Positions 1 to 11,829 of a DNA stretch of 64,000 bases are shown here, piece by piece. The stretch spans positions 60,324,611 through 60,388,610 of the forward strand of contig CM070548.1 of assembly GCA_036346405.1 (NCBI GenBank). Direction: 5' to 3'. The translations under genes were made by a program, and so were the position numbers. The DNA is from Phyllostachys edulis (Eukaryota > Streptophyta > Magnoliopsida > Poales > Poaceae). Below the pieces are notes generated by a model. That model had not been told where the DNA came from and ran no database searches. It worked only from the letters and a program-made list of their open reading frames with translations. Numbering within the stretch: the first letter of the stretch is position 1; the number at the start of each line of letters is the position of its first letter.

Positions 1-2605
1 GCCGAGGTGAAGCAACTGAAGCTGAGGAGGTCGAAGCAGCTGAACCTCTTAAGCGCAAACCTCGCAAGGCCAAGGTACCTTTTTATCACGACAAGAAAGC
101 TTTCACAGTTTCTGCCACTTCTAGATTTGTCAAGCAACTAGAAAAGGAGAACGGAAGGAGTTTATGTCTTTGTGAAGGACAACGCCGATCCAAATTGAGC
201 CTACCGTTGAGGGTAGCGCTGCTCTTGGAGTGATCGAGACCGATCTCGGTCCTCCGGAAAGTCAGGAGACCATAGAGATGGTCCCTGTTCAAGACTCACG
301 ACCAGACGTGGTCATGACTGAACCTATTCCCCAACTTGAACTATGACCAGACGTGGTCGTAGAAAAGAAGTCAAAGAATTCTTCCATCGGGAAGATGGCT
401 CCAAAGTTTCTGATTAAGTCCAGGACGCAGAGGTATGTGAAACAAGCTAAAGTGTAAGAACAGCATTTACCTTTTGCTTTCCACAATTTGACTTGCTATC
501 CTTTTGTTGTTTTTAGCCCGACTCCTTCAAATTTCGAGAATGCTTCCGTTGAGAAGCCTATTGCTACCTCTCCATTTCTTTGGAGAGACAACAAGGAAGT
601 GGTCGATGGATCATCCTCGGCCAGTGGTAGAAGAAGTCGTGGTTCTCGGCGTTGTCACGATCACGAAACAGAGCTATGGCCACCGAGGCAATGACCATAG
701 TTAATGAGGTGGCATCTACAACCACCGAGGTAACCGCCATGACCACCGAGGTTGCAGCTACTACTATCGAGGTAGCGGCTACACCTATTGAGGCGCCGAT
801 TACGACAACCGAGATAGTCGCCATGACCACTAACGTGGTCGAGGGACCAGCAGAGGAAGTCGCAGGCCTCTCGCCCAAGGTGGTGATGTGCCCGACCACC
901 GCAAGGGAAGGAAATCGTTGCAGACCTCCTTCCTAGTACCCAAAGAGAAACTACAATTTCAGAATCGGAAGATGAAGAATACTTCAATTTCTGTTCTGAT
1001 TTCTTTGGCCTGCTTCCATAGTGGGGTCTTCTGCCTTTAGATCTCGCCATCGAGTCCCCCATCCCAAAGACATTCCCAATAGAGGGAACACTTTTGATAA
1101 TGAGCGCCTTGAGAAGGTTTGGTGGGACCAAGTTGAGAGAGTGGGCGAGCTGAAGCACCCAGAGCTGGTTTACTCAATATTTGCTCGATCAACCATGAAT
1201 GTAAGTATTTGATGATACTTATATATACATGTATAATCTTCTCTTATTTCTCACTGTCTTGTCTTTTGCAGAAAGCCATAGAGCAAATCGCCGTGGTCGG
1301 TGAATATCATCGACAACTTCTAGAGCTGCGACAGGAAAAAGAGGAACTCTGCAAACAAGCAGAGAGGTGGTAAGTCACTGTTTTTCATAATCATTTTTGA
1401 CTACTTATATAGTGCTTACGGGGTTTGTCATGGAAAAACTCACGACTAGGTACTGGTCGTTAAAGACTTACGACCAGTGGCTTTGTCGTAGAAGAACTTA
1501 CGAATAGGTGATGGTCGCAGAAGAACTTACGACCATGAGATTTTGTCGTAGAAAAACTTACGACTAGGTCGATGGTTGTAGAAGAACTTACAACCGATTG
1601 ACCAATGCTTATGTTCACTTTTATCCTTTGCAAAGTTGAATAAAGGACGAAAAGACCTTAGCCGACTCGCTCAATTATGAAAAAGATGAGTCAAAAAAGC
1701 TATGGGAAAAAGTAGAATTCCTTTTGGGGAAACTTAAAGAAGCCAACTCTGCAAACGCGAAATTGCGGAAGGAATAAACGATGAAGTCTTGGACTTAAGA
1801 CGCTTACGACTTTGATCTTTATCTAACTCTCGCTTCTTTTCAAAAAAGAAGATGAGATGAAAAGCTCGAGAATGAAGTCAAAGAGAAAACTTGACCATTC
1901 ACGAGCTTACTCAGATGTCCAAAAATAAAGATCAAGATCTTGAGACGCTGAGAACTCGAATATCAGGTAAGTAATTCTTTACCTGCAGTCCTTTACGAGT
2001 TATCTCCCTTTTCTTACTCTCACTTCTTTTCTAGGAATGGATCTTGAATTGGGAAGGCTCGAGACTGAAATCACGGAAAAAACCATGATTTATAACTGCA
2101 CCGCCCTTATTACAAAGAAGAATGCAGAGGACATTAGATCATGGGAGAAAAAGCATGCTGAGACCGTTGCTTCCCATAATGAAGAGGTCAAGAAGTTAGA
2201 TTCTCGACTAGTGGGTAAGAAATTCTTTTACCCGTGATTATTTTTCTTTTCTTTTCCTCTAGAAGTTTATCTTTGTTTGGCCAATCTTATTCTTTTCAGA
2301 ACAAGTGGTCGAAAACAAAAAGCTTGAGAGCTTCGACTTGTACCCAACAGAGATGGAAGCAATGAAGATTAAACTTCAAGGCAACATCACGCTCTGAACA
2401 ATGTGCTTGGTGAGCTACATAGTGAGGAAAGACTCTCAAGATGATACGATAACCGCCACATAAGTACTATTGGGGATCAAGTCGGGACTTTGCAAGATCT
2501 GGTGACTACTCAAGGCCAACCAAGTCAATCGATAAAGGAAGCGGTCGAAGCTGCAGAAGTTATGCATTAGCAAAACTTAAAGCTCATGACCCCAACCTTA
2601 ATGTG
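1..2605 (+). pseudogene. Accessory (antisense) gene of Tat-type Ty3 element, copy 1, 5' end outside window
   Basis: This spliced gene is antisense to gag-pol of the same element. The window opens inside an exon whose codons read EVEAAEPLKRKPRKAKVPFY before frameshifting. By comparison with copy 2 (39418-42530), further exons are about 517-1200 (ending in GT at 1201) and 1272-1379 (acceptor TTTTGCAG, donor GTAAGT), then short coiled-coil exons to about 2605. Visible peptides are rich in Lys, Glu and Leu (MDLELGRLETEITEKTM at 2037; EEVKKLDSRL near 2185), which suggests an alpha-helical coiled coil. The end is recognised by KLKAHDPNLNV, matched by copy 2. Grass Tat-clade elements such as Grande and RIRE2 are known to carry antisense ORFs; function is unknown. 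This copy has frameshifts and stops and is probably dead. Confidence 0.6.
1424..1605. repeat. Palindromic 29-bp minisatellite in an accessory-gene intron, copy 1
   Basis: About six degenerate units of the type GTCGTAGAAGAACTTACGAC, spaced about 29 bp apart, fill most of the intron after the exon ending at 1379. Each unit is a small inverted repeat (GTCGTA ... TTACGAC). The same unit recurs in both LTRs and in two introns of copy 2. Confidence 0.85.
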
Positions 2606-2789
2606 CAACCACTGAAGCCGACTTATCGCTCTGAAAGCGTAGGAAGACGTCGATGGAGGAGATGCAATCAGTTGGCCGGAAAGTTTCAGAGGAGATGCAG
2701 TTGGGATCTCCCTCTTCAGAGTAGCTTGTAATAAACCTGTGAAAAACAAGCTTTTGTTGATGTAATATACGATCCATCTTGTTACCTGT

Positions 2790-3064
2790 AAATTATCTTG
2801 TCGAGTAGTTAGTAACTCAAAAGATAATTAACGAATTTTAAAGACTAAAAATTGAAGTCAAATTAATGACTTTATCCTAGCCCCCGACTATTTGCTTAGT
2901 TTGTTGAAACTAAGTAAATAGTCTTGTCTCCTGCAAATCATCTTGTCGAGTAGTTAGTAACTCAAAAGATAATTAACGAATTTAAAGACTAAGAATTGAA
3001 ATCAAATTATCCTAGCCCCCGACTATTTGCTGAGTTTGTTTAGACAAACTAAGTAAATAGTCTT
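2790..3064. repeat. Tandem duplication of about 138 bp with strong hairpins between convergent genes
   Basis: Two near-identical units start with CTTGTCGAGTAGTTAGTAAC. Each ends in a long inverted repeat: 2886-2923 (GACTATTTGCTTAGTTT, loop GTTG, complementary arm) and about 3021-3063. The unit is single in copy 2 (42718-42860). The duplication lies between the 3' end of the plus-strand accessory gene and the 3' end of the minus-strand polyprotein, so a role in 3'-end formation for both transcripts is possible (inference). Confidence 0.7.
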
Positions 3065-3149
3065 TAGAAAGGGTTTCTGAAAACAGAGAGGTTTGTTTAA
3101 CTTGTAGTTTTTGGCCGCAATTGTCATGCACTGGTCGAAAGAGTGGTAA

Positions 3150-3665
3150 CAATTGACACTAGGAAGTTCCTTCTAGTGGGCGGGGACCACGTCAGAGAGA
3201 GAGGCTTCGACTAGGTAATGTTAACATCTCCGACTAGATTAATTAAATCGAGAACAGCAACTTGAGTTAAACAAACATCCAGAGAACTTCAAAAAATTCG
3301 TTCGCCCTTCTTTGGAGGATTCAATAAGTCTGCCCTGTTATCAAGAGTTGGAAACTGAACGATGCTAGGAAGTTCCTTCTAGTGGGCAGGACCACGTGCA
3401 GAGAGGAGAGACTTCGACTAGATGTGTTTCTTCCTCCGACTTAGGCAGCTGAATAAATCTTAAAAAGTGCACTCTGCTTAGAATATTTTTCAAAAATGAA
3501 GTGAAGAAATAATCTAAGGTGAAAGGAGTTGGCCTTCAAAAAAAATTCAACTAAATAAAACCCGAGTTCTTTGTGTTGGCAACAAAAGCGAGTAACGAGT
3601 TGACACTAGGAAGCTCCTTCTAGTGGGCAAGACCACATGCAGAGAGGAGAGGCTTCGACTAGGTG
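3150..3665. repeat. Three dispersed copies of a 70-bp near-palindromic repeat, copy 1
   Basis: Copies start near 3154, 3355 and 3600. Each contains the near-palindrome CTAGGAAGTTCCTTCTAG followed by a GGACCAC block (GGGCAGGACCACGTGCAGAG in the middle copy) and TTCGACTAG. The array is repeated at matching places in copy 2 (42952, 43160, 43423). It lies just beyond the polyprotein 3' end. Confidence 0.75.
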
Positions 3666-3732
3666 ATGTTATCGCCTTGCGACCGGTAAAAAAAACGGGT
3701 GTTTGAAACATAGTCGAAAAATTATGAAAGCA

Positions 3733-4960
3733 CTACTCAAAAGTAAGACAATAGAGATAGAGAAAACCTGAGTCTTTATTGTCCGAATGATTGGTTACAC
3801 ATAGAACTTGCGTGAATCGGGTCGATGTTCCAAGAATTCGAGAGAACTCGGCCGCCTTCCATTGCCAATCGTATCGACCACTGGATGAGTAACCCGACCA
3901 CGTGTAAGGACCTTCCCACTTGGGAGAAAGTTTGTTCCGATTAGACTTGGATTGGCAAAGCCTCAATACCAAGTCACCTCTGACAAGGTCAGCGAGGTTG
4001 GACCTTCGATCGTAGTATCTCGCAAGCAGGCTTGTTGGTAAACCGCCGAACTAATTAGGGCTTGGTTTCTCCTTTCTTCAAGTAGATTAATATCATCTGC
4101 TCAAATTTGTTCTGGTTGGAGTCTGTGAATGTTTCACTGTGTTGACCGTATCTTTAGTTCCGGAGGAAGCATGGCTTCAAAGACCAAGACTAGAAAGAAA
4201 GGTGTTTCTCCTGTGAGTCTGATCAGTAGTTGTCTGAACGCCCATATCTGAGGGTAACTCTTGTACCCAAGCCCCGGCGTTTGATGAGTAGGGTCGAAAA
4301 CTCGAGTCTTAATTCCTCTCATTATTTGGTCGTTTGCGTTCGATTGCCCCATTACTCTAGGGATGGGCCATGAAGCATAACACAACTTGGTACCTAACTC
4401 GTCATAAAATTCACTGAAATTTTGCGCCAAAATTGCTTACCATTATCTCGTAATTATTCGACTCGGTACTCCAAATCGAGTAATTACGCATCTCATCATA
4501 AACCGCTTTGCCGCTTCGTTGTTATCGATCCACAGTTCGTCTTCAATCCATTTTGTGAGCGTATCAATAGCCACAAAAGGAACTTCGAAACCTCCACGGA
4601 GCTTTGGGGAACGGTCCCGGATATCAAGACCCCAAGTTGCAAAAGGCCAAGATAGAGGTATTGTTTGTAATGCCTAAGCCGGTTGGTGTATTTGCTCGCT
4701 ATGAAACCGCATCGACACACTTTTAACCAACTCTTTAGCATCGTATAGGGTCATTGGCGGTAAAACCTTGTCGAAAAGCCTTGCGACCAGCGTTACGAGG
4801 GAAGCATGATTTCCACAGATGCCACCATGTATGTCGTGAAGGAGTGTTAATCCTTCGCTCTGCGGAATGCATCGCATGAGCACCCCTTGAAATACCCTTT
4901 TATAGAGAACTCCTTCACCAAAGTATACATTTTGGCTTTTTCGGGATAAGCGATCCGCCT
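3733..4960 (-). pseudogene. Integrase region of Tat-type Ty3 polyprotein, copy 1 (broken)
   Basis: Read on the minus strand, this is the integrase end of pol. The HHCC zinc-binding region is recognisable (SEGLTLLHDIHGGICGNHAS, from 4863 down). The catalytic core and the C-terminal part follow; the latter is seen as LSPKWEGPYTW near 3915, a motif typical of the end of Ty3 integrases. Stops and frameshifts split it into pieces of fewer than 100 codons. Copy 2 (44119-44691) keeps the same region open and was used as guide. It is not functional. Confidence 0.8.
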
Positions 4961-5199
4961 CGAGATCGTCTTGGTCATGTAACCCTTCTAAAGATAATCA
5001 TAGATGGGCACCATCCATGTATTCTCGTACTCTAGAGAGGCTGTCTCAATAGGAGGTGTCTCTGGCTCGTCGACCAGAGAAGGCTTTTGGAGTTGTTCCA
5101 AGAAGACTCCTTTTGGTACTTCAGATCGGGAAGAAGCTATTCGAGCAAGCCGGGTCTCATGAGAAATTATCCTTTCGAGGGATGAATTGTGCCTCGAAA

Positions 5200-7230
5200 C
5201 CTAAAAATGCTTTTCTAGCTTACGACTTCCGATAAGTACCGAGACATTGTCGGGTTAGAGCACTGGTACTCTTTGCCGACTTGATTCACGACTAGTTGAG
5301 AGTCTCCTCTCACGAGTAGTCGGCGAATCGAGAGCGCTTTCGCTGCTCGTATACCAGCTAGCAAACCTTCGTATTCTGCCACATTATTAGTGGCCTGAAA
5401 GTTTAATTGTATGGCATACTTTAAGGTCTCTCCGAAGAGATACCAGACCACCCGACCCAAGAGCCACTTAAAGTGGCGACCCGTCAAAGTACATAGATCC
5501 ATTGGTAGTGGGAATCGTCTTGGGGATCTGAATGTTCAGATTTGTCCATTCGGCGACAAAGTCTGCCAAGATCTGGGATTTAATGGCCGTTCGGGACACG
5601 AAATGGATGTCGAACTCCCCAAGTTCGACTGACCATTTTGCCATGCGCCCCGCTGTTTCCCTATTCTGGAGGATCGCTCCCAAGGGAAACTCGAGCAACC
5701 AACTAGTTTGTGCGCTGAAAATAATGCCGATTTCCTCAAAGACATGAGGAGGGCATATAGAAGCTTTTGGACCCGAGGGTAACGCTCCTTAGGTCCGTGT
5801 AAACTTCACTTACGTAGTAGACCGGTCGTTGTACATTTTCACGTTCCACGACCACTCTCGCGCTTCGCCTGTGGCGTGGCGCTAGGTAAACCAAGAGCGT
5901 TTCTTACGGCCTCGGAGAGACCGAATAGGAGCACTCGTAAGGTACCTCTTGACATCCTCAAAGGCGGCGTTTGCCTCTTTCGACCACTCAAAACCTTCGT
6001 GTTTCCTTAGAAGTTTAAAGAAAGGTAGTCCTTTTCTCCCGATCGTGCGATGAAACGACTTAAAGCCGCCATGCACCCAAAGTGAGTTTGGACTTCTTTC
6101 CGTGTAGTTGGGGGCATTTCTAAAATGGCTTTTATCTTTTAGGATTTGCTTGATTCCTCGTATTGATACTAGGAATCCAAGCAATTTCTGAAGAGATTCC
6201 AAATACACACTTCTCGAGATTAAGTTTTAGCGATGTTTTACGAGATTGTCGAGCGTTTCTTCTTGTCGATAATATGATTAAGTCTCTTGATGCTTTTGAC
6301 AACTAGATCATCAACATAGGCTTCTAGATTTGGCCTAATTGAGATGAAAAAGTTACTGCATCAAGCGTTGAAAAGAAGCGCCCGGCATTTTTAGACCAAA
6401 TGGCATTTTGACATAGCAAAATATACCAAATGGTGTAATAAATGCGGTCTTTTCTTCATCGTCTAGACACATATTGATCTGGTGGTATCCGAATATGCGT
6501 CTAAAAACTTAACATTTCACAACTGCGAGAGAGTCAACCAACCGATCGTCTGAGGTAAAGGAAAATCGTCTTTTGGACAAGCTTTATTAAGATCGAGAAA
6601 GTCTCGCACATACGCCATTTGCCGTTTGACTTTCTAACCATTACAGGTTAGCCAACCATTACGGTGGTTGACCTCTCTATAAAGCCCGCTTTAAGTAGCT
6701 TATCAATTCGATTTAATAGCATCTCGTCGATCGAGGGCAAATCTCCGCAATTTTTGTTTTACTGGTACTTTGTCGGTAGTAAAGCTAGCATGTGCTCGAT
6801 CACCTCCACGGGACTCCGGGCATGTCGGATGCTTGCCACGCTAATACATCTGCGTTAGCTCGGAGGAAGGTGATGAGGCGTCTTCCTATTTGGGGTCGGA
6901 AGTATCCCGATCTGAACGATCTTGAGGGCTCCCTGCGTCCAGAGGAACCTCTTTGACTTTGTCGTTCGGCTTTGGTGCGACTTTGAGGCCGACTTGCTAG
7001 TCGGGTGACTTTCTTCTCGAGTTGGTATTTATCCTACCATCTCGAGGATCGACTATCGCGGTATCGCCATCTTCTTGTCACAATGGATTGAGATTACTCC
7101 TTTGGGACTGGCATCTTAATACATTGATATCCATAATGAGTAGCCATTAGAATTTTGCCAAAGTTGGTCGTCCGAGTATGGCGTTATATCTTGATCGAAA
7201 TCGACCACATCAAAGGAGATTTTCTCGTCT
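5200..7230 (-). pseudogene. Reverse transcriptase and RNase H region, copy 1 (broken)
   Basis: The minus strand encodes, in order, reverse transcriptase and a double RNase H. The RT signature YVDD is at 6307-6318 (in AYVDDLVV). The original RNase H remnant appears as MAKWSVELGEFDIHFVSRTA near 5640. The acquired archaeal-type RNase H follows with MYFDGS (5480-5500), NNVAEYEGLLAG and LLVRGDSQLVV (5215-5410). The pair of RNase H domains is a mark of the Tat clade. Many frameshifts and stops interrupt it. Confidence 0.85.
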
Positions 7231-7234
7231 GAAA

Positions 7235-7909
7235 TTACTTGGTGAACCAAATGTTAAAGGAAGAAACTTGACCAATTGGTTTGGCCGAAGATCCCGGTAC
7301 GATCCCATGGAAAGAGTATCGTACCGGTCTTACTTTGGTCCTGGGTACTTGCATGTCATCCAGAGCACTCGTAAATAAAATATTTAACGAGCTTCCACCA
7401 TCAACCAAAACTCGATTGACCCGACAATTGTTGATGGTGGGTTCGACCACGATTGGGTATCGACCGTCGAGTCGAAGGAATCGGCCATCACTCTTCTCGA
7501 AAGAGATAGTGACTTCCGACCACTTCGGTAATTTATTGACGAGAGGAGGATCTATGGAGTTTACCTCACGTTCAGCAGCCTTAAGCTGTCGCTTTGATTC
7601 ATATGCCGATGATCCCCCGTAGATGTGTTCGATGGTGTGTTGCGGATCCTGGAACGGCATCTCCTCTTCGTCATCTGAAGATTTATGACCACTTGTTTGA
7701 CCTACCTGTTCGAGAGTGGGAAGTGGTCCTTTGCCGTTGTAGTAGTCTTCAAGCTTTCGTTGGAAGACTCGGCAATTGCGAAGGTCATGCCCTTCCTTTT
7801 TATGGAAAGGACACCACTTAGGCTTATCATTTTTCCGATCAGGGCGCTCACCTTTGCCTCTGTCGGAGTTCGGCTTGGATGTGCGTGGTTCTTTATCATT
7901 CACAGCCAA
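7235..7909 (-). pseudogene. Gag zinc knuckle and aspartic protease segment, copy 1
   Basis: An open stretch of 224 codons joins the end of Gag to protease. Residues 33-46 (CPFHKKEGHDLRNC) form a zinc-knuckle-like C-X2-H-X4-H-X4-C, where the second Cys of the usual CCHC knuckle is His. The protease active site is VLVDGGSSLNILF (DGGSS at about 7388-7402), the pattern of plant Ty3 proteases, with Gly-Gly after the catalytic Asp. Flanking segments are frameshifted, so it belongs to a dead polyprotein. The same segment is found in copy 2 at 47018-47600. Confidence 0.85.
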
Positions 7910-9838
7910 TACCTCCTTGGAACCGCCTGGTTTGGAGTTTTTGACCCTTCGCCTTGTTCTTGGACTTTTTGCTTTTTATCATTCTTCTTACCAATGTCGC
8001 TTTGGCTCTCGGAGGTATTGTCTTCTCGATCTATTGTGTTGTTCCACTCGACCACCTCGAAGCGGTGGCATATCGATCGACCATCTCGAAGAGTTCGCAA
8101 TGTATAGGTGGGTTTAAAGCAATGTCTTCGTTATTCTCCTACTACGGACTCCTGAATGCTCTGATGACAGATGAATCAGAAACTTCCAGAATTGAATTAC
8201 GAACCTGACTAAAGCGCTTGATGAATTGGCGCAAGGTCTCGTTGTCATTCTGTCTCATCCGGTGCAAGTCATCCTCCTTTCCAGGGCGATTGTAAGTGCT
8301 TTGAAAATTTGCCAATAGAAGGTCGCAGAGGTGTTGCCAAGAGTAAATCGATTCGAGTGGTTGATTCAGTAACCACGATCGAGTGGATCCTTCGAGCACA
8401 GTTGGAAGATAATTTGCCATTACATGCTCTCCTCCTGCTGCTGCTCGGACAGCCGTTGTGTAGATTTGAAGGAATTCGATGGGATTTTGGGAACCATCAA
8501 ACTTCTCCATGTTCCTTTGGTCGAAAATGAGGTGGCAATGAGCGGCTCGGAGATCAGGCGAGAATGCCCGACATCCAGTAATGACTTCTTGACGCCTCCT
8601 TTGCAGGAAAGAAGGGTTGATATCATCAGGTGGTCGTACTCGACGATACCCAGTAATAGGTTGTCCGGACCTATGATAGATCTCAGTCTTACGAGGGGAA
8701 TACTCCTCGTAGTTTATCTGCTGCTGCAGATTCCCATGTCGGAATGGGGAGCGATCACCTTTCCGAGGGGTTTGCTGATCATCAGTCGTTCGAAAGACAT
8801 TTCTCCGAGTAGGTGATCGATGCGACTTACTGTTGTGTCGATTCCTCCGTGGTGATATGTTCGATCGACTGGTAGCTGAAGAAGTCGTATTGCTATGACT
8901 TCCTGAATTATGTCGGCGAGGCGCTTCCAGCCTTGCCATCGTGTTCCGAAGCCTTTGTGCGATCTCTTCAACGAAGAGGTCGTACCCTGGTGCTCGGGCT
9001 AGCTCTTGAGTTGGATTCTCGAGCAAGTCATTGATGTACTGAAGTTCTTGAGCTTCCTTCGATCGATATTGGATGCGCCCAGACAGATTCTTCTGGGCTT
9101 CAATTTTCTTCCGTTCTTGAGACTGCCTTAATGAAGTGCGAGAATGTCGAGGATTTCCCTCGCGTTCATGAAGGTGTTGGTCGTGTCCGCCAGTGGTGGC
9201 GTCCTTGCCAACGTCACGAGAGGGCGCAGTGTGTGATCTTCTGGAAGGGTCTCCATCTCGGTCTCTAGAAGAGTGATCTTGATCTGAGGGAAGGACGAAG
9301 ACCTCCCGTTGATGATTCTCACTTGCGCTCGAGGCCTCTCCGCTTGAGGAGTTGTCGAGAGACACCATCTGGCGACTTGGAGTAATCCCCTCCAGGTAGG
9401 GGAAGTCTGGGTTATAACCGTCTCCGTCGGCAGGTGTGATCTGCGGAGAGATGGTCGAATTTGTAGGAAAAGCATGCTTGATCCCGCTCTCTCTGGCATC
9501 ATCCGGAGAGGTGAAGTCCCAGAATTGTGGCTTCCAGAGCTTGCCTCACCAAGTCGGACCGCCTTAGGGGGACTTGGACACTTCGAGGAAAAACTCTCGT
9601 CGTGTCGTGAGTCCACCTGGGTGTGGTCCTGGTCAGATTGACCCTTGTCCTTTGAGAGGGTAGATTCCTCTCTCGGACGTACTGTTGTAGGGGATAAGGA
9701 TCCCTCCTCAACTCCGCCGGCGACATTGTCTCCTGGATCTGTGGGAAGATCCCCGGAGGCAGCAATGCCATAGGATGAGTCATCACTTGGTTCGTAATCG
9801 AATCCGGCATCCATGTTGACGTCTGCGTAATCTGCCAA
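7900..9838 (-). pseudogene. Gag of Tat-type Ty3 element, copy 1
   Basis: Minus-strand Gag begins with an acidic N-terminus (MADYADVNMDAGFDYEPSDD) at 9838, just after the primer-binding site. After a frameshift it continues as a 408-codon open stretch (9368-8142). That stretch has an Arg/Ser-rich middle and a retrotransposon gag core: MEKFDGSQNPIEFLQIYTTA, then SWLLNQPLESIYSWQHLC, then DLHRMRQNDNETLRQFIKRF. It forms the nucleocapsid shell of the element's particles. The order of Gag, knuckle and protease on one strand, with the LTR at 9895, sets the element's orientation as minus. Confidence 0.85.
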
Positions 9839-9880
9839 GTCGAACCAGTTCTCCTCGTTCCATTCTCCGGAAGATCCCCA

Positions 9881-9893
9881 CGGTCGGCGCCAA
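9881..9893 (-). promoter_or_regulatory. Primer-binding site of Tat-type element, copy 1
   Basis: On the minus strand, TTGGCGCCGACCG follows the LTR end after one base. The TGGCGCCG core is the type found in grass Ty3 elements (Grande, RIRE2), usually attributed to tRNA-Asp. The same site adjoins the LTR of copy 2. Confidence 0.7.
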
Positions 9894-9894
9894 C

Positions 9895-10661
9895 TGTCGG
9901 TGTTTTAGAACCGAACTTACGTAAAGATTGTTTGATTCGGGGGGTCTCCTAGAATGGAATCACGCAGAGAGATTGACATGGGGATTTTTATACAGGTTCA
10001 GACCTTCTCCGGAGAGAATAACAACCCTACTCCTGTGTGTGTATGGTATTGAGTGTATTTTGAACAATCAGGGGAAAAACTAAGACTATTACAGATAGTG
10101 CTTGTATTATCTGATGGCCCGATTCATCCTCTTCTTCCTTTCTCTGATTGCCGCCTTTTATAGTACGTGAAGGAGCGGCAGTTACTCCAGATAAAGCGGC
10201 GCCTCATCACTTCCCGTAACGGGCGCATGTTGGTAATAATCACCGGTGCATTAACTCCTCCACGTCGCTTAACAGCTATATACCAGAGATAATGGAGTAT
10301 TACGTGTCATTACTCCGCAGAATAACAGCGTATGATGACTGTTTGAATCCCTTAATCAATAAGACCCACTTGACTGTAGGTTTATTTGATCATAAGGTGG
10401 TCGTAGTTGACCTAGTCGTAGAGGAGCCTACGACTATGAGGTAGTCGTAGCAAGACTTACGACTATGGGATAGTCGTAGCATATCTTACGACTATGGGGG
10501 TAGTTGTAGCATAACTTACGACTATGGGGGTGGTCGTAGAAGAACTTACGACCACCCATTAGGCTCTTCCTTCATAACATTAAGGGGTATACTCAGGGTC
10601 CACATGACATCATATTTACCTATAATAAGAATTATAGATAAAAGATAAAATGAGGATTATT
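9895..10661 (-). repeat. 5' LTR of Tat-type element, copy 1
   Basis: Starts TGTCGGTGTTTTAGAACCG on the plus strand, directly after the PBS, and aligns along its length with 53086-53862. The outer end is not certain: similarity fades after GAGGATTATTA near 10661 and I see no clear CA end or target duplication. On the minus strand a TATA box (CTATAAAAGG) lies at 10153-10163. The U3 part contains the palindromic minisatellite at 10397-10560. Confidence 0.75.
10397..10560. repeat. Palindromic 29-bp minisatellite in LTR U3, copy 1
   Basis: Five to six units such as GTCGTAGCATATCTTACGAC and GGTCGTAGAAGAACTTACGA, period about 29 bp, upstream of the LTR TATA box in the element's own orientation. It is the same unit as in the accessory-gene introns. 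Confidence 0.85.
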
Positions 10662-11829
10662 ATATCCGCCGCCGATGGCCACCTTTGTCGTCATCACCAT
10701 ACCCTGTGAGCCTTCTTATCTATCTCCAACGGAAAGCTCTGACTTCTGATGATTGCTAATGAGTTGCGTAGACCGTAGTCGCCCAAGTCAAGTAGTTCGA
10801 TTGAACCGTTGAACTTTCTGTCTCCAGTGAATTGAAATCTAGAAGATATAATTGATGAGTAGCAAACCACTGAAAATCTAGTGTTCTGTCAAAGTACTTG
10901 ATGCAACAGCTGTGACAAGGCAAATTGTCCAATTTCATGGTACAAATGCGCTACCATTATACTACCCCGATAATTTCTGTATTCTTTTTGTATCTTTCTG
11001 TATTGGATCTGCTTAGTTAAACTAAGCTAAAGTTTCTCATGATTCCGAAATTAAAATCTCCCAAGTGATGACCAGAAAATCCCTAGGAAGAATTGAGTTA
11101 ATAGGAACCTCCTGAAAGGACAATACAAGCAATTTTGTCAACTCCTGTATATCAATCCATCAGATTGATTCATCGGAAGGCGATCGCTACATCCTACATT
11201 TCTGGAGAAATCATATGGTTATTTGTTCCAAAATACAGCTTACACGATTATCATGCTACTATGCTACTTTTATTTTCTTTTTGGCCATCCAGGTTTTGAA
11301 CCATTGGTACTTTTATACTGTTCCTGCAGTTTTAGATCTTGATCCAAGGTAGGAACAAATCAATCACCGTATGAATAGATGGCCCCTTTGTAAAATGACA
11401 ACAGTATCCTGACCAACAAATTGTTCAAGATGTCTGTGTGCCAACTTTCACGACAGTGTTGCTGGTCACAAAAGGGTGTTTAATCAGTCTCTTATGTGAA
11501 AGTAGTTGCTGATTTCATTTATAAGCCAGTCTGCAAATCCTAAAACATGGTTAAGATTAATGTCCTATAGTACTTGCCCTTAAAGATAGGTTATCTAACA
11601 TTGATTATGTTGCTAGTGTTAAATAGATGGGCTAACTTTACTTTGCTGATAGAGAATCTGGTGAACTTATGAAGTTTGTGGGGAATGTCATGGCTTCTTG
11701 CCAGAGACATATCCTTTTCACGGGAAGGAGAAATTAGTGGAGGTTGTGAGGGAGGCGAGCCTAAAGATGCATGTCGGAAAGAATGTGGTGGTGGTGAATC
11801 CTGGTGCTAGAGCGTTCCGCATTTTTGTC
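10662..11829. other. Non-coding stretch, no feature recognised
   Basis: AT-rich unique-looking sequence with no convincing ORF, RNA gene or repeat boundary. It lies between the end of the copy 1 LTR and an LTR remnant. Confidence 0.5.
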
